64,000 nucleotides of DNA from Episyrphus balteatus. Its lineage: Eukaryota; Arthropoda; Insecta; Diptera; Syrphidae. How positions within the stretch are numbered: position 1 is the stretch's first letter; each line of letters starts with the position of its first letter. Below the pieces are notes generated by a model, which searched no databases, was not told the DNA's origin, and saw only the letters and a program-made list of their open reading frames with translations. Where the stretch lies: contig NC_079135.1 in the NCBI RefSeq assembly GCF_945859705.1, positions 33,901,679-33,965,678 on the forward strand. Reading direction: 5' to 3'. Of this stretch, positions 11,820 to 22,519 are shown piece by piece. The position numbers and the translations under genes are program-made.

Positions 11820-12175
11820 AACTCACTCTTTGCTTTTGAGAGAATTGTGCGTTGGATTAAAATAAAAAATGAAAATTTGTATATAAAATTTATTCTTTTA
11901 AAGTCAAATAGATAAATATATTTAAGAAATAATAATATAATAATGAAAAGAAAAAATACTCACTCTTTTCTTTAAACAATAATCGTATTTAAGATTTTGA
12001 GAAATAAAAGTTAAAAGAATTTATTAATGCAATATTTTGTATTTTTTTAAATTAAATTCAAGTTAGAACTCACTTTCTATCAGGATGAAAGCAAAATATT
12101 TAAAATAAAAGCAAATTAAGAATAAATAAATCAAAAGTATTAATAAATCAAACTCACTTTCCCCTTTTTAAAAGA
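11820..12175 (-). other. Four evenly spaced donor-like GTGAGT motifs
   Basis: On the sense strand of n-Syb, GTGAGT occurs at about 12152, 12068, 11958 and 11821, each directly preceded by a purine run and, 3-6 nt earlier, by AG. The pattern could be microexons, decoy donors or a decayed tandem duplication. Inclusion of any of them would separate the split start codon, so a coding role is doubtful. Confidence 0.3.
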
Positions 12176-12807
12176 AGCATATTAATAAAAGTAAATAATG
12201 AACAATTAAAATTAAATTAGTTTCAAAATATAAACAAATAAAGTTTAAATTAAATAGAAGTGAAATAAATTAATATTAGAACTAAAATCAAACTAAAAAC
12301 TTTGAAACTCTAACCAAATCTCTTTATCGACTTAAAAGTCGCCTATTATGATAGTGTTAGCAGGGACGAACTACAAAAAATCTCTTAAAATCTGGATGTT
12401 CACTGACAAATCTTATTGCTCCAACAAGATGATGCGAATTTGATAGCATCACAGCCAACACTGTTATATTAAGAGGGACCAAATACCTTCTACTTTTCAG
12501 ATTTTTGATTTTTAAGTCCAAAAGATAAGGATTCGTAAAAAATTGGGAAGAATTAGACTGACATGACATAACGTCATTACGCAATTCGCTCAACTTAACC
12601 TCTGAAACTTTTTCTTCAAGCTTTGTACTTTAGGATTTTTGATGATTTGATTACCTATTGAAAATTTAACGAATTTATGTCAATCACCATTATGAAAAAA
12701 TTCTTAAGAAACAGATTATTGATTAAATTTTTTTAGGTACGGCAAACTTTTGAAATTTGATGTTTTTTTTTTTTAATTGTATGAATAATGTCATTTCTAG
12801 GATCACA

Positions 12808-13006
12808 CCACCTAAAACTAAGCGAATTTCTGTATGCTTTTTGCCAAGATAACCTCCGTTTTAAATCCACTTAATTTAAGAGGAAAATCTTTTAAATTTT
12901 ATGAAATAAGAAGATTTTCATCTTTAATTAAGTGGATTTCTGCATAATTTATGACGGAAGCCATCTTGGCAAAAAACCTTTCAGAAATCCGCTTAATTTT
13001 AGGTGG
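12808..13006. mobile_element. Hairpin MITE in n-Syb intron 1
   Basis: The left arm CCACCTAAAACTAAGCGAAT mirrors the right arm ATCCGCTTAATTTTAGGTGG. Pairing continues through TTTTTGCCAAGAT / ATCTTGGCAAAAA and the inner AATCCACTTAATT / AATTAAGTGGATT. Almost the whole 199 bp can fold on itself. Non-coding. Confidence 0.7.
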
Positions 13007-15493
13007 TCGTTTTCTTCATGTACCAAAGGATTACATTTTTTGCTATATGAATGGAAACGGAATTCATTTTGTTAACAATTTTTAAAGGGGATTTTTGAAA
13101 AATGGGTAGATAATTAAATGAATATAGAAGTAAAGTGCAAGCCGAGCCATGAGTAACTAAACGTAAAACAAGCTGAAGCACAGTCTAGTGTTTTTGAAGA
13201 AAGTCTCCGGCTACTGGAGCCGCATAGTCTTTCGACCGTGAAATGTGTCATAGGAGATGATCGTCTTGCGGAAACGTATAACCGTCGAATAATGAAAGAG
13301 TGGATCAAATTTAAAAAAATTATTACTAAAGTGGTTCCAGGGCTGGTAATTGATGCCTCCAAAATAAAATGCACGACTGTCTCACAGTGGTTTCATGCAG
13401 ACCGAAAGGCGAGGCACAATTGTTTTTTGCATTCACTTTTATGGAAATATCATGACTTGATTGTCATCTCAAGCTCGATTTTTTTTACGAATTCTAAAAA
13501 GCATGAATTGATATAACCTTGCAGAAAGACGGATACTACTTTCCCCTTACCCTGAGCTGAAATTTCAGCAATAGTGCGAGTCAGCTACAATTTTTTTTTG
13601 ATTTTGAAAAACCTCTATCTCAGAAACTACTTAAGCTAAGTAGTTCAGATTTTCGTATGTAGCTATATGTCTTTGATATCAATTTAAAATTGCTGATTTT
13701 ATTGAAGAAATAAGAGAGAAAGATAAGAAAAAAACTAAGTACGAAAGGGTGCAGGACCAAAGTTAAAGGGGGGGCGTTCATAAGCTATTTTGGATGGATT
13801 CCTCTTATTAATTAATTCAGTTAGAAAAACTTTTGCAGATCAAAAGCGACACATTAATACGAAAAAATGTTAAAGAAAATAGATGGTAAGTACATTCGAA
13901 CTCAATAAATGTTCTTCTTCTGACATTCCATAAATTTAATTTTTTTAACGGAAAGACAAATTTTAAAAACTATTGCGTAACTCTTAAATATATGCGTTAT
14001 TTTCATATCCACAAAATAAATGTACACAATGCAATTTTTTTATTTCAAAATATGAATCGAAATAAAGATTTATTCAGATGAAAATGGATTTGACGTAAGT
14101 AAAGTCCTTCATTATTTAAGTTTCCAAAAATTAAAATTCATTTAAATGAATTTCGAACTGTTTAAAATGAGGTTTCAGTCATTAAATATTTTTTATCTTA
14201 AGACTTAAACCAAAAATTAAAAATGTATTTTACAATATAATATAGGATATTTCTTTTTATAAAATAAATTGATTTTAGAATGAGATTTCATACGGTGATT
14301 GGTATTGTATTTTTTTTTCTAACAAGTGTTGATTTAAAAAATAAACCTGAATTATTTTGTGTATTAATATAGGGCAATCTACATATTTTACATCCAAGGT
14401 TTTTAACACCCAAAATTCCAATCTGATTGCTGGTCATAAATAATACCTGTCAAGAATATACCTTAACAACGTATTTAACGATGCCGGCATAGAATATTAT
14501 AGTCTGCCCACAATTAAGTTTATTTTTAAATTCCAAAACAAAAATGATAAATAAAATCAATAAAATCAAATGAATAAAACAAAAAGACTTCAATTTTTTT
14601 TTTATTTTTACAATATTGTCAAAAAAAAATAAATTTAAAATGCAATGTAAATTTTTAATGATAATGACTAGTTTGTAGTAACAGCTATAATAAAATTATT
14701 GATTTATTACATATTTTATTATAAAAGGTGGCACCGTATTTATTTTTTTTTTGTAATTTTTTTTTTGATGACGACGGACAGACGAAAGACAGTGCCAAAT
14801 AAAAGAAATGACCAATATACGTATTAAGTTCACGCGTGTCATTTCATCACAAATAAAATAAAAAAAATTCCAATAGATACGGGCTACGGGTCGGGTATAT
14901 CTCTCTCTTCATGTATAAGTTGTTCATGTGTCATATATACTACATATTATATGTATGGGGAAAAATTAGTGCATATTATTTGTCATTAATTTATTTTTTT
15001 TTTCTTTATAATATGACATCATTTTTTATAGTTGATTTAATCAAGTTTAAATAATATTAAAATTAAATTTAAATTAAAAATTAAAAAAAAAAAAAACTTT
15101 TTTCACTTAAGAAAGAAAAAAGATACAGAATCTACGTACATTTTTTCTCAAGACCACACAACTAACTATTGACTTTCTATAGAAGGTAGAGGTATTTTTT
15201 TTTCTTTTATACCAGCAAGAACTTGATTTACAATTTTCCTGTTAACTTTTTTCAATTTTTTTTTATCTTTTTACACAAAAACCCGACCGTCTAAACTATC
15301 ATTCGAAATTTTCAGTTGTAATTTCTATCAATGAAGAACGTCGTCACACAATTCTAATTCAATTGTATTATGGGAAAAACCATTAAAAACCGTGCAAACA
15401 TTCAGAAACGACACGACAGTTTTTTTGAATTAGCAAAAGTCGAAAACATTCAGCACAGAAAACTTATATATGAAAATCGATATTCTTACTTAC

Positions 15494-15800
15494 ATTTTTC
15501 AAGTTGACGATGTGTGTGGTGGAAAACGAACCAACGAACGAACAGAACCAACGAATGGGTAGAATATGTAGAAAAAGCTTTTTCGGCCTCTTATTGCAGT
15601 GTCAGTTCTCCGGTGTTTTGTTGAAGAAAAATATTTGACACACACACGAGAATAGGGTTGCGGGGGTGAATTAAACAAAAAAAAAAGTACGATTCAACTC
15701 TACACCAACAACGGGGTGCTATACTGCACACGCAATCACAAACACTTTATTCTCTTGGCAAACTCGAAATGGCAGCAGCAGCTCGAAAAGTCTTATGAAA
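15494..15800 (-). other. nSyb: n-Syb leader exon, proximal candidate
   Basis: The exon 3' end is defined by GAAAAAT/GTAAGTAAG on the minus strand, so it ends in AT and splices to G-GCG to make the start ATG. The sequence upstream to about 15800 is less AT-rich (GTTCGTTCGTTGGTTCG, CGAGCTGCTGCTGCC) and has no in-frame upstream ATG, as expected for a 5' UTR. The transcription start was not located, so the upper limit is approximate. It is an alternative to the distal exon at 16248. Confidence 0.55.
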
Positions 15801-16247
15801 CACACTCAAAATGTCCACCATGAATTTTTTTGTTGAACACTGCAGAAGAATTAATTTTATTTTTGATTAATTTTTTTATCGAATTATAACAAAAAAATTG
15901 TATATTTTTAGGGGCGAAAATTCTACTTAAGAATATTTAAAAAAGAAACAAGCCGAAGATAAATTATAATTTTTCAGCAAAAACAAAAGAAAAAAAAAAC
16001 AAGTATTGATTTTGAGCAAAAGAAAAGAATTGAAGCACCTTCACTACGAAGACTATATCAATAATTCACTATAAGCAATAAAACTTATAAGCATTTTTCA
16101 AACTATAAGCACTTTTTCTATAACAAAAATCACTTTATTAGAAAAAACTTAAATAAATTCAAGAAAACTGCACCCATAAACGATTATAATTTTCCAAGTG
16201 AAAAACGTTCTTCTAACAATTGAAAAGAAAAAACTATCTTTACTTAC

Positions 16248-16295
16248 ATTTGAAATGAAATTTTTCCAACTAAGAAGGTATATTCGCTGCTGACT
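16248..16295 (-). other. nSyb: n-Syb leader exon, distal candidate
   Basis: Ends TTTCAAAT/GTAAGTA on the minus strand, again leaving AT to be joined to the G of exon 2. A TCAGTC initiator match lies at 16292-16297, with the predicted +1 A at 16295, giving a leader of about 48 nt. Two leader exons with the same split-ATG design suggest alternative promoters. Confidence 0.5.
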
Positions 16296-16297
16296 GA
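16292..16297 (-). promoter_or_regulatory. Initiator (TCAGTC) of distal n-Syb promoter
   Basis: An exact match to the arthropod TCAGTY initiator on the minus strand, 46 nt before the start-codon fragment. No TATA box is seen at -30. Confidence 0.35.
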
Positions 16298-16299
16298 GA

Positions 16300-17315
16300 G
16301 GGTAGTTGTAGAAGGTAAAAGGAACCCACTCAAATGAGAGTTTGGACTTGAGGAAAAATTATGATTTGAATATGGGCATGCGTTTGACGAAAATTTTTCC
16401 AACTAACTATACTGTCTACATGAATGAAAATTTATTCGTCTCTTGATGTAGGTACCTATAACATGTATGGTATGTAGGTGGAGTTGTTGGGATATTGTAT
16501 ATGCCTTTAACTTGTAAGAGGAAAATTTAAAGCTTTTTTTGTATTTTTTTTTGTTCGTAAAAAAAGTTAGCCTGGTGCTGAACCATTTTTAAGGAAACTA
16601 TATTTTTAAGGGTTGGTGAAATTATTTTGTCTTGACATGCGCAGTTAAGAATGGAGAGATTTAAAGCTTAGTTTGAAAGGAGTTACCAGATGACTTTGCA
16701 TTTAAAAAGAATTAAGGTTTAGTTCAGAAATTGTATGCAACATTTGAGTGGTGGACAAAAAAACAACTCTGTTTGTTAATGAATTTATCTTCGAAAGACT
16801 AGTTTTTTTTTATTTGAAACATGTTTTACTTTTGACCACACAAAACCCTACACTTTGAATAAAAGATTGTAGATTTTTTTTTCAAAATCCAGCAATTTTT
16901 TGCAAGATGGGAATTATTCGGTGATTTCTTCGGGGGACCTTAATTTAATTTTAAGTTTATTAGAATTGTCCATTATCATAAGTATCAAAATAATCATTGT
17001 CTTTGGTATCAGATTTTGTAGTTGTCTATTGAATGCTTTTTCAAAATCAACTTGCAAATCCCTCAAGAAATTAAGATGTTTTTACATTCTGGTTCTTATA
17101 GTACGGTTTAAGGGTGTGCTAAAAAGCAGTGGCTTCTCTAAACACTAGTCATCTGTTTTTATTTTTCGCTGAATGCCCTCCAAAATCTGCCCGACGAACT
17201 TCATAATGTGTGATATCAACTCAATTAAACTTCATAACAAAATTCAGTAGCTTTAAACTGAAAAATTCAATGATCTTCAAAAGCACTCAAAATTATTTAA
17301 CTCAAAAAAATTACA
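16300..17315. other. Intergenic DNA upstream of n-Syb
   Basis: AT-rich, with no gene or repeat recognised. An 82-codon frame at 16900-17148 shows no family features. Confidence 0.5.
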
Positions 17316-18198
17316 AGAAGCTAAAAAATAAAAAGTAGAACGAAAAAACCAAAAAAAAAATTGTGGGCACAGAAAAAAAATGAATGCACAAAAAACGATA
17401 ATTTTAGCTACTACCTACTTCGTTAAAAAACACATTCTATCAAACCCATGGTTCCCAAGACATTGATTTATTCACATTTTTCAAAATGGCGGTTTACAGA
17501 GGTATAGCGTCCCGAAAAGCGGGACTTATGCTTTTCTAATACCCTTTTTTCAGATTTGAAAATCAGCCATCGTGAGAAGATTAGGATAAATTGTTCGTAT
17601 GGTATCTTCGAATTGCACAACACCGGGGTCAAAATTCTTTTGTCAAAATTCTGCTTTCAAAATTCTGCTTTACAAAATTCTGCTTTTCAAAATTCTTTTT
17701 TTCAAAATTCTGTTTTTCAAAATTCTGCTTTTCATAATTTTGTTTTTCAAAATTCTGCAAGAAATTAAAAAAGGGTTTGGAAAATGTTAAAAAGCGCGCG
17801 CTTTTTAATATTTTCCAAACCCTTTTTTAATTTCTTGCAAAATTCTGTAAAATCATCTTCTTGAAAAATTATCTGCTTATTTGATTACTTACAATTTGTC
17901 ATTCTTTGAATGCATATAAATTTTAATTTTATAAATGAATAAATTTGAAAATATTAAGAAAAGGTTTTTAATACTAAACATTTCCGAAAATAATTCAAAT
18001 TTTTTTAATTTGTTAAGTAAAGATGAATATTCAAAAATTTGAATAAGAAAAGGAAAATCTTGTATCAAACAACATCGGTTCCAATAAGTTATAGATTTTA
18101 TTTGAAAAAAGTCAGTCTATGCATTTTAAAAAATATTTACATTACATTAATGAGGTGTATTTTTCTTTAGTCAGCGCATATGCTATAAAAAAAAAAAC
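17316..18198 (+). repeat. 883-bp perfect direct repeat, copy 1
   Basis: Identical by eye and without indels to 19050-19932 (constant offset 1,734 bp). It starts AGAAGCTAAAAAATAAAAAG and ends in an A-run plus C. It contains a cluster of CAAAATTCTG words (about 17632-17760) and an 82-nt palindrome. It lacks TG...CA ends, so it is not a standard LTR. The 70- and 63-codon frames inside come from the CAAAATTCTG repeats. Confidence 0.9.
17757..17838. repeat. 82-nt near-perfect palindrome, copy 1
   Basis: Two 41-nt arms meet at GCGC/GCGC with no loop. The left arm starts GCAAGAAATTAAAAAAGGGT and the right arm is its reverse complement with a single mismatch. It sits at the end of the CAAAATTCTG cluster. 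Confidence 0.9.
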
Positions 18199-19049
18199 TA
18201 CTACTACTTTCATTATTGGAATCACTCGTTTATTTCAAAATCAACTAATTAAAATAACTTCATTTTAAAATTAATATTAAGTTTATAATTCCAGGCTTTG
18301 AAAAAAGTATCAATCAAAACTGTGAGTGTTGCCGTTGTTTTTTTAATAATTTTTTTTTATTTTAAGTATTTTTTTTAGAAAATTGCCCCTCCCGCCAAAA
18401 CGGGGGGACATAGACCCCCCCTCCCATAGTAAACAATGATTGTATTTAACCCCTCTACAAAATCTCATTATCAGTTCTTGGTGCTTAAGTTATCGTACTT
18501 TCCCCTCAAATGTTTCTGTTTTACTTGAGAAAAACTAAAAATGCGAAAAAAAGATAGATTAAAATGGCCATACTTCGGTTAATTTTCAATGAAAAAATTT
18601 AGTGAGTACAGGGTTTTGAAGGAAATTTAATCTTCTTTTTTTCTTTGGAGCAATGTTTATGTCTATCTCAACCCAAAAAAAATGTACAACCAAGAAAGCA
18701 AAAAAACTCAAAAAATCGATTTTTTTGATATTTTTTTTATAATGGTTTCGACTATTTTGGTATGGAAATTTTTTTTTTCAATTTTTAAAAAACATTATTC
18801 TAATAGGAAATTCAATTCTCTACAAAAAGTTTTGAGAGCAATATACTAAAATTTTGCTCGGTTTACGAGATATATTGAAAAAAACAAAAAGGGGGCTTTA
18901 ACACCCCTATCTTCAGTTTCCACCCTCTCATTTAATAGCACTCCGCGGTTTTATGTTCTTTTATAACCCATTGAACGATTCCTGCAATAAAAACCCGTGA
19001 ACGTCTTAGTTCCTTATTGCCCTGTTTTTTTCGACATAATCAATAGCCT
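18199..19049 (+). repeat. Spacer between the 883-bp copies, with a foldback-family fragment
   Basis: From about 18290 to 18500 it is a diverged relative of the right arm of the foldback element at 50369-52520: GTGTTGCCGTTGTTTTTT, TTGCCCCTCCCGCC, and GGGGGGACAT followed by a C-run, in the same order. The rest is AT-rich and non-coding. Confidence 0.65.
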
Positions 19050-19932
19050 AGAAGCTAAAAAATAAAAAGTAGAACGAAAAAACCAAAAAAAAAATTGTGG
19101 GCACAGAAAAAAAATGAATGCACAAAAAACGATAATTTTAGCTACTACCTACTTCGTTAAAAAACACATTCTATCAAACCCATGGTTCCCAAGACATTGA
19201 TTTATTCACATTTTTCAAAATGGCGGTTTACAGAGGTATAGCGTCCCGAAAAGCGGGACTTATGCTTTTCTAATACCCTTTTTTCAGATTTGAAAATCAG
19301 CCATCGTGAGAAGATTAGGATAAATTGTTCGTATGGTATCTTCGAATTGCACAACACCGGGGTCAAAATTCTTTTGTCAAAATTCTGCTTTCAAAATTCT
19401 GCTTTACAAAATTCTGCTTTTCAAAATTCTTTTTTTCAAAATTCTGTTTTTCAAAATTCTGCTTTTCATAATTTTGTTTTTCAAAATTCTGCAAGAAATT
19501 AAAAAAGGGTTTGGAAAATGTTAAAAAGCGCGCGCTTTTTAATATTTTCCAAACCCTTTTTTAATTTCTTGCAAAATTCTGTAAAATCATCTTCTTGAAA
19601 AATTATCTGCTTATTTGATTACTTACAATTTGTCATTCTTTGAATGCATATAAATTTTAATTTTATAAATGAATAAATTTGAAAATATTAAGAAAAGGTT
19701 TTTAATACTAAACATTTCCGAAAATAATTCAAATTTTTTTAATTTGTTAAGTAAAGATGAATATTCAAAAATTTGAATAAGAAAAGGAAAATCTTGTATC
19801 AAACAACATCGGTTCCAATAAGTTATAGATTTTATTTGAAAAAAGTCAGTCTATGCATTTTAAAAAATATTTACATTACATTAATGAGGTGTATTTTTCT
19901 TTAGTCAGCGCATATGCTATAAAAAAAAAAAC
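19050..19932 (+). repeat. 883-bp perfect direct repeat, copy 2
   Basis: Identical to 17316-18198. Its second palindrome is at 19491-19572. Unlike copy 1, it runs on at 19933-20006 into inverted CAGAATTTTG words, which suggests this is the more complete copy of an underlying inverted-repeat element. Confidence 0.9.
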
Positions 19933-20006
19933 AGAATTGGCAGAATTTTTTTGGTTAAAGTATAATGCTGGCAGAATTTTGAAAAACAGAATTTTAATAT
20001 ATGACT
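19363..20006. mobile_element. Putative inverted-repeat element carrying the palindrome
   Basis: The left end has about nine direct CAAAATTCT(G) words and the right end has the inverted form (GCAGAATTTTGAAAAACAGA near 19980), so subterminal repeats face each other. Size is about 640 bp with no ORF of note. Precise ends and target duplication were not resolved. Confidence 0.45.
19491..19572. repeat. 82-nt near-perfect palindrome, copy 2
   Basis: Same sequence as the palindrome at 17757-17838, including the same single mismatch between the arms. Confidence 0.9.
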
Positions 20007-20173
20007 AAATTCCTTATTGAATTTTGCTATTTTATTATTTTTTAAAATTATATGCCATGAACACAATAGCTTAAAAAAAACTAGAAAATTTTAAAAGTAA
20101 ATACAAGAAAATTGTTTTGTTTTTATTTAAACAAGACTTGAAAATATGGTATTTAGTATTACCTACATAATTT

Positions 20174-20262
20174 TATAAAGCGTCTATTCTTCCAATTGGA
20201 ATTACAGAAATAGCACCTGCTACTTTTAATGCACCAGATTTTGGTTGGACTGATTCATGAAC
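20174..20262 (-). pseudogene. C-terminal relic of a gene A-like paralogue
   Basis: The minus strand reads ESVQPKSGALKVAGAISVIP, then IGRIDAL and a stop. This resembles the end of gene A (SVLPKSDALKD...ASSIVPIGRLID). It has no start or signal peptide. Just upstream on the minus strand is AATTGTGTTGTTCATGAATC, a match to DNA 3' of gene B (about 23963-23985). It appears to be a broken family member or duplication remnant lying 3' of gene A. Confidence 0.55.
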
Positions 20263-20388
20263 AACACAATTGCAAACAAAAACAAAACACAAAAGTAGAG
20301 AATTTTGATAAAAAAAGTAATTTTTTTTTATTTACATAAGACATGAAATTGTGATATTATTTATTATTAAATAATTATATAATATCTA

Positions 20389-20733
20389 CTAGTCTATTAA
20401 TCTTCCGATGGGGACGATAGAACTTGCACCTTTGGCAACATCACTTGCATCTTTTAATGCATCAGATTTTGGTAGAACTGAGCTTACAGTTGACCAAACG
20501 TCATCTGTTGGAATACTGGCTGTAGTAGCATCTCCATCCTTGTCAGTTGATGAAACGTCACCAATTGGAAGATCGGCTGGCAAACTTCCTTTTCGAGTTA
20601 TGATTTTATCAGAAACGTCACCAATTGGAAGACCGGCTAGCAAACGTTCTTTAAGTAGAAAATCAGAGCGAGGTGGGGAAGATGATACTACAGCGACCAA
20701 AGCTAAAAGAACAATCACAAACTTGAGTGACAT
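20389..20733 (-). CDS. Gene A: short secreted protein of the A/B/C family
   Basis: 114 residues. The start is the ATG of MSLKFVIVLLALVAVVSS, a clear signal peptide with likely cleavage near SSS/PPRSD. The frame is open a further 11 codons upstream but has no ATG there. The mature part is acidic, without cysteine, with two imperfect modules (LLAGLPIGDVSDKIITRK and SLPADLPIGDVSSTDKDGD), then DDVWSTVSSVLPKSDALKDA and a C-terminal SSIVPIGRLID. The signal peptide and leader are nearly identical to genes B and C, and WSTVSSVLPKS matches gene B's repeat. It looks like the low-repeat member of the family. It lies head to head with B. I do not recognise it, and function is unknown. The plus-strand 111-codon frame over it is a shadow. 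Confidence 0.78.
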   Translation of the reverse strand: MSLKFVIVLLALVAVVSSSPPRSDFLLKERLLAGLPIGDVSDKIITRKGSLPADLPIGDVSSTDKDGDATTASIPTDDVWSTVSSVLPKSDALKDASDVAKGASSIVPIGRLID

Positions 20734-21150
20734 GGTTTTTTGAGTTTTAAATTTTCTTTCTAACAACAGTTTGGTTTTACAATCAAAACTTGACTATGAA
20801 TAAAGTTGAATTCAGTCTTCATTTTATACTAAATTGCAAACTAAAAACAATAAAATAAACCAAAACTTAGTAATCCTTCTATAAACAATGTTTTGACATG
20901 TTAGTAAATTTAATTTTTTTATTATTTGATGAATTTAAATGATAACATCATTAGATAACTTATGCTTTTTTAACGAACCATCTGTCTTATGATCTCTTAT
21001 GAGCAGATAAAAACGTAATTATGTTATAAATCGCGAATTTTTAAAACAAACAGATACAGCTATTAACGAAACAAATGTTATTTGAAAAATTTGTGACCCA
21101 ATTCAGGAAGAAAAATAAAAAACATTAAAAATTTCCATTGAATTCCATAA
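20734..21150 (-). repeat. Left arm of inverted duplication: gene A promoter and upstream DNA
   Basis: Inverted counterpart of 22520-22955 (upstream of gene B). The match covers the 5' leader, TATA region, TTTGACATGTTAGTAAATTT and the CCATCTGTCTTATGATCTCT block, up to the segment around GAATTCCATAAG. The coding starts therefore duplicated together with about 400 bp of control DNA. Confidence 0.8.
20822..20828 (-). promoter_or_regulatory. TATA box of gene A
   Basis: On the minus strand TTTAGTATAAAATGAAGA, followed about 30 nt later by TTCATAGTCAAG, a plausible start region. The same TATA block with the same spacing precedes genes B and C. Confidence 0.75.
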
Positions 21151-21294
21151 GATTAAAGAAATAAGAAGAGTTTGTTTATTTTTGTGTTTTTGTAGACTAA
21201 AAAATTAAAATTATTTCTCGTGAAAGTTAGGAGGTCGTGAACGAAATAAAAAATATGTAATAATATCACATCAATGAGAAAAAGGAAAATGTAT

Positions 21295-22108
21295 TTTTTG
21301 AAGTGAAAACTTCTTTAGTATCGTAGTGATTTGAAACAAGATGAAACGAAAACGCAACACGAACATTTAACTTGTTATAACTTTTTTGTTTTAATAGAAA
21401 GATGAATGAAATTTGTACTGTAGATAGATAATTAAATAAACTATAATTGTACAAAATTTCAATTAATTTCATTTTCAAAATTCTGAGATAACGGTACAAA
21501 GATGTTCTTTTCCTACACACGTTAAATCTTTTGATCTAGTGCACATACAAATTTGATTTAACTTTAATACGCATGCTGATAACATAACCTTTTATTTACA
21601 CAATCTTAAATTGAAAAATACCTCAAAACACCTGTTTCGATCTGTTGCCGATGACCAGCCACCAGTGTAGGCAGTACCGTAATCTCAGTTTCAAATTTCG
21701 ACATAGTTGGCTTTAAAAAATTCTTACTTTTTTTGTAGGCATGGTAGAAATATTATTGATACGTCATATAAAAAGTGAAATAAGCTTTCAGATGATATAA
21801 AATTTATCATAGGTTGTCATTTAAAAAATAGATTTAATGAGAGAAAAATGATTGATTTTTGTACTTTTTTGATGAAAAAATTGATTGGGTTCAAAAAATT
21901 CTAGCTCTTTTTGTAGATGTTGTATAGACATGGTCATTATAAATATTTTGAGCTGAAACAATAAGCTTTCGGGTGATATAAAATGTATTGTAGGTGGGTG
22001 GATTAAAAGGTGATAGAATAAAAAAAGGTAGACTTTTTCGATTTTTTTTTTCCAAAAAAAATGATTTTTTAAGGTTTCACTTTTACCCCGTGTCAACTGC
22101 ACACATTA
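21295..22108 (-). mobile_element. Dispersed element X, copy 1 (between genes A and B)
   Basis: Reverse-orientation copy of the elements at 49606-50284 and 56831-57905. It has the same start (ATGTGTGCARTTSACACG-like, then GTGAAACCTTAAAAAATCAT), one or two ATCTGAAAGCTTATT modules, the CTGAGAT.ACGGTA / CCTACACTG block, GATCAAAAGAT, and the end TAGTATCGTAGTGATTTGAA with GAAGTGAAAACTTC. The minus-strand 93-codon frame is shared with the copy at 56.8 kb but looks like repeat by-product. Confidence 0.75.
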
Positions 22109-22519
22109 TTTTTTTTTATTAATAAGTAAGGTAAATACTCAATAATGAAATATATTAAGTTATCTTTTTAATTTAATTTATTTTAGTTAAAATTTTTTTT
22201 TTACAAATTTTGGTTAATATCTCAAAAAATCGACTTTTACAATATACCTACATTTAATTAAAATTTACAATATATATAAAAAAAAACCTATTATAAAGCA
22301 AGTTTTTTGTATTCTAGTAGTGCATTTAATTTGAATTTAAATTTACCCACTATTTATAGCAACCAAATGAAAGTAAGTGATACATTTCGTGCTTCTTTGG
22401 CGTATATTTTGTTAGGATTTGGACCCCTTTTTGATTGGGGATTCTTTTTTTCTTTGAATTCTCTTTTTGTTCTGTTTCTCAAAATCTAGGAAGGTAGCCC
22501 TACTTAACAGAGTTTTAAG

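Larger units (their letters stand above)
11476..15493 (-). other. n-Syb intron 1 (to proximal leader exon)
   Basis: About 4 kb. It contains a ladder of four GTGAGT motifs (11821-12157), a 199-bp hairpin MITE (12808-13006), an unrecognised less AT-rich segment (about 13140-13516), and T-rich DNA near 14580-15080. Confidence 0.7.

Noticed and set aside
13114..13516. Overlapping plus- and minus-strand frames of 86-92 codons in n-Syb intron 1
   Set aside because: The segment is less AT-rich and may be a transposon scrap, but both strands are equally open, the plus frame has no ATG start, and no family was recognised.
17316..19932. LTR retrotransposon with 883-bp LTRs
   Set aside because: The direct repeats lack TG..CA ends, primer-binding site, polypurine tract, coding sequence and a flanking duplication.
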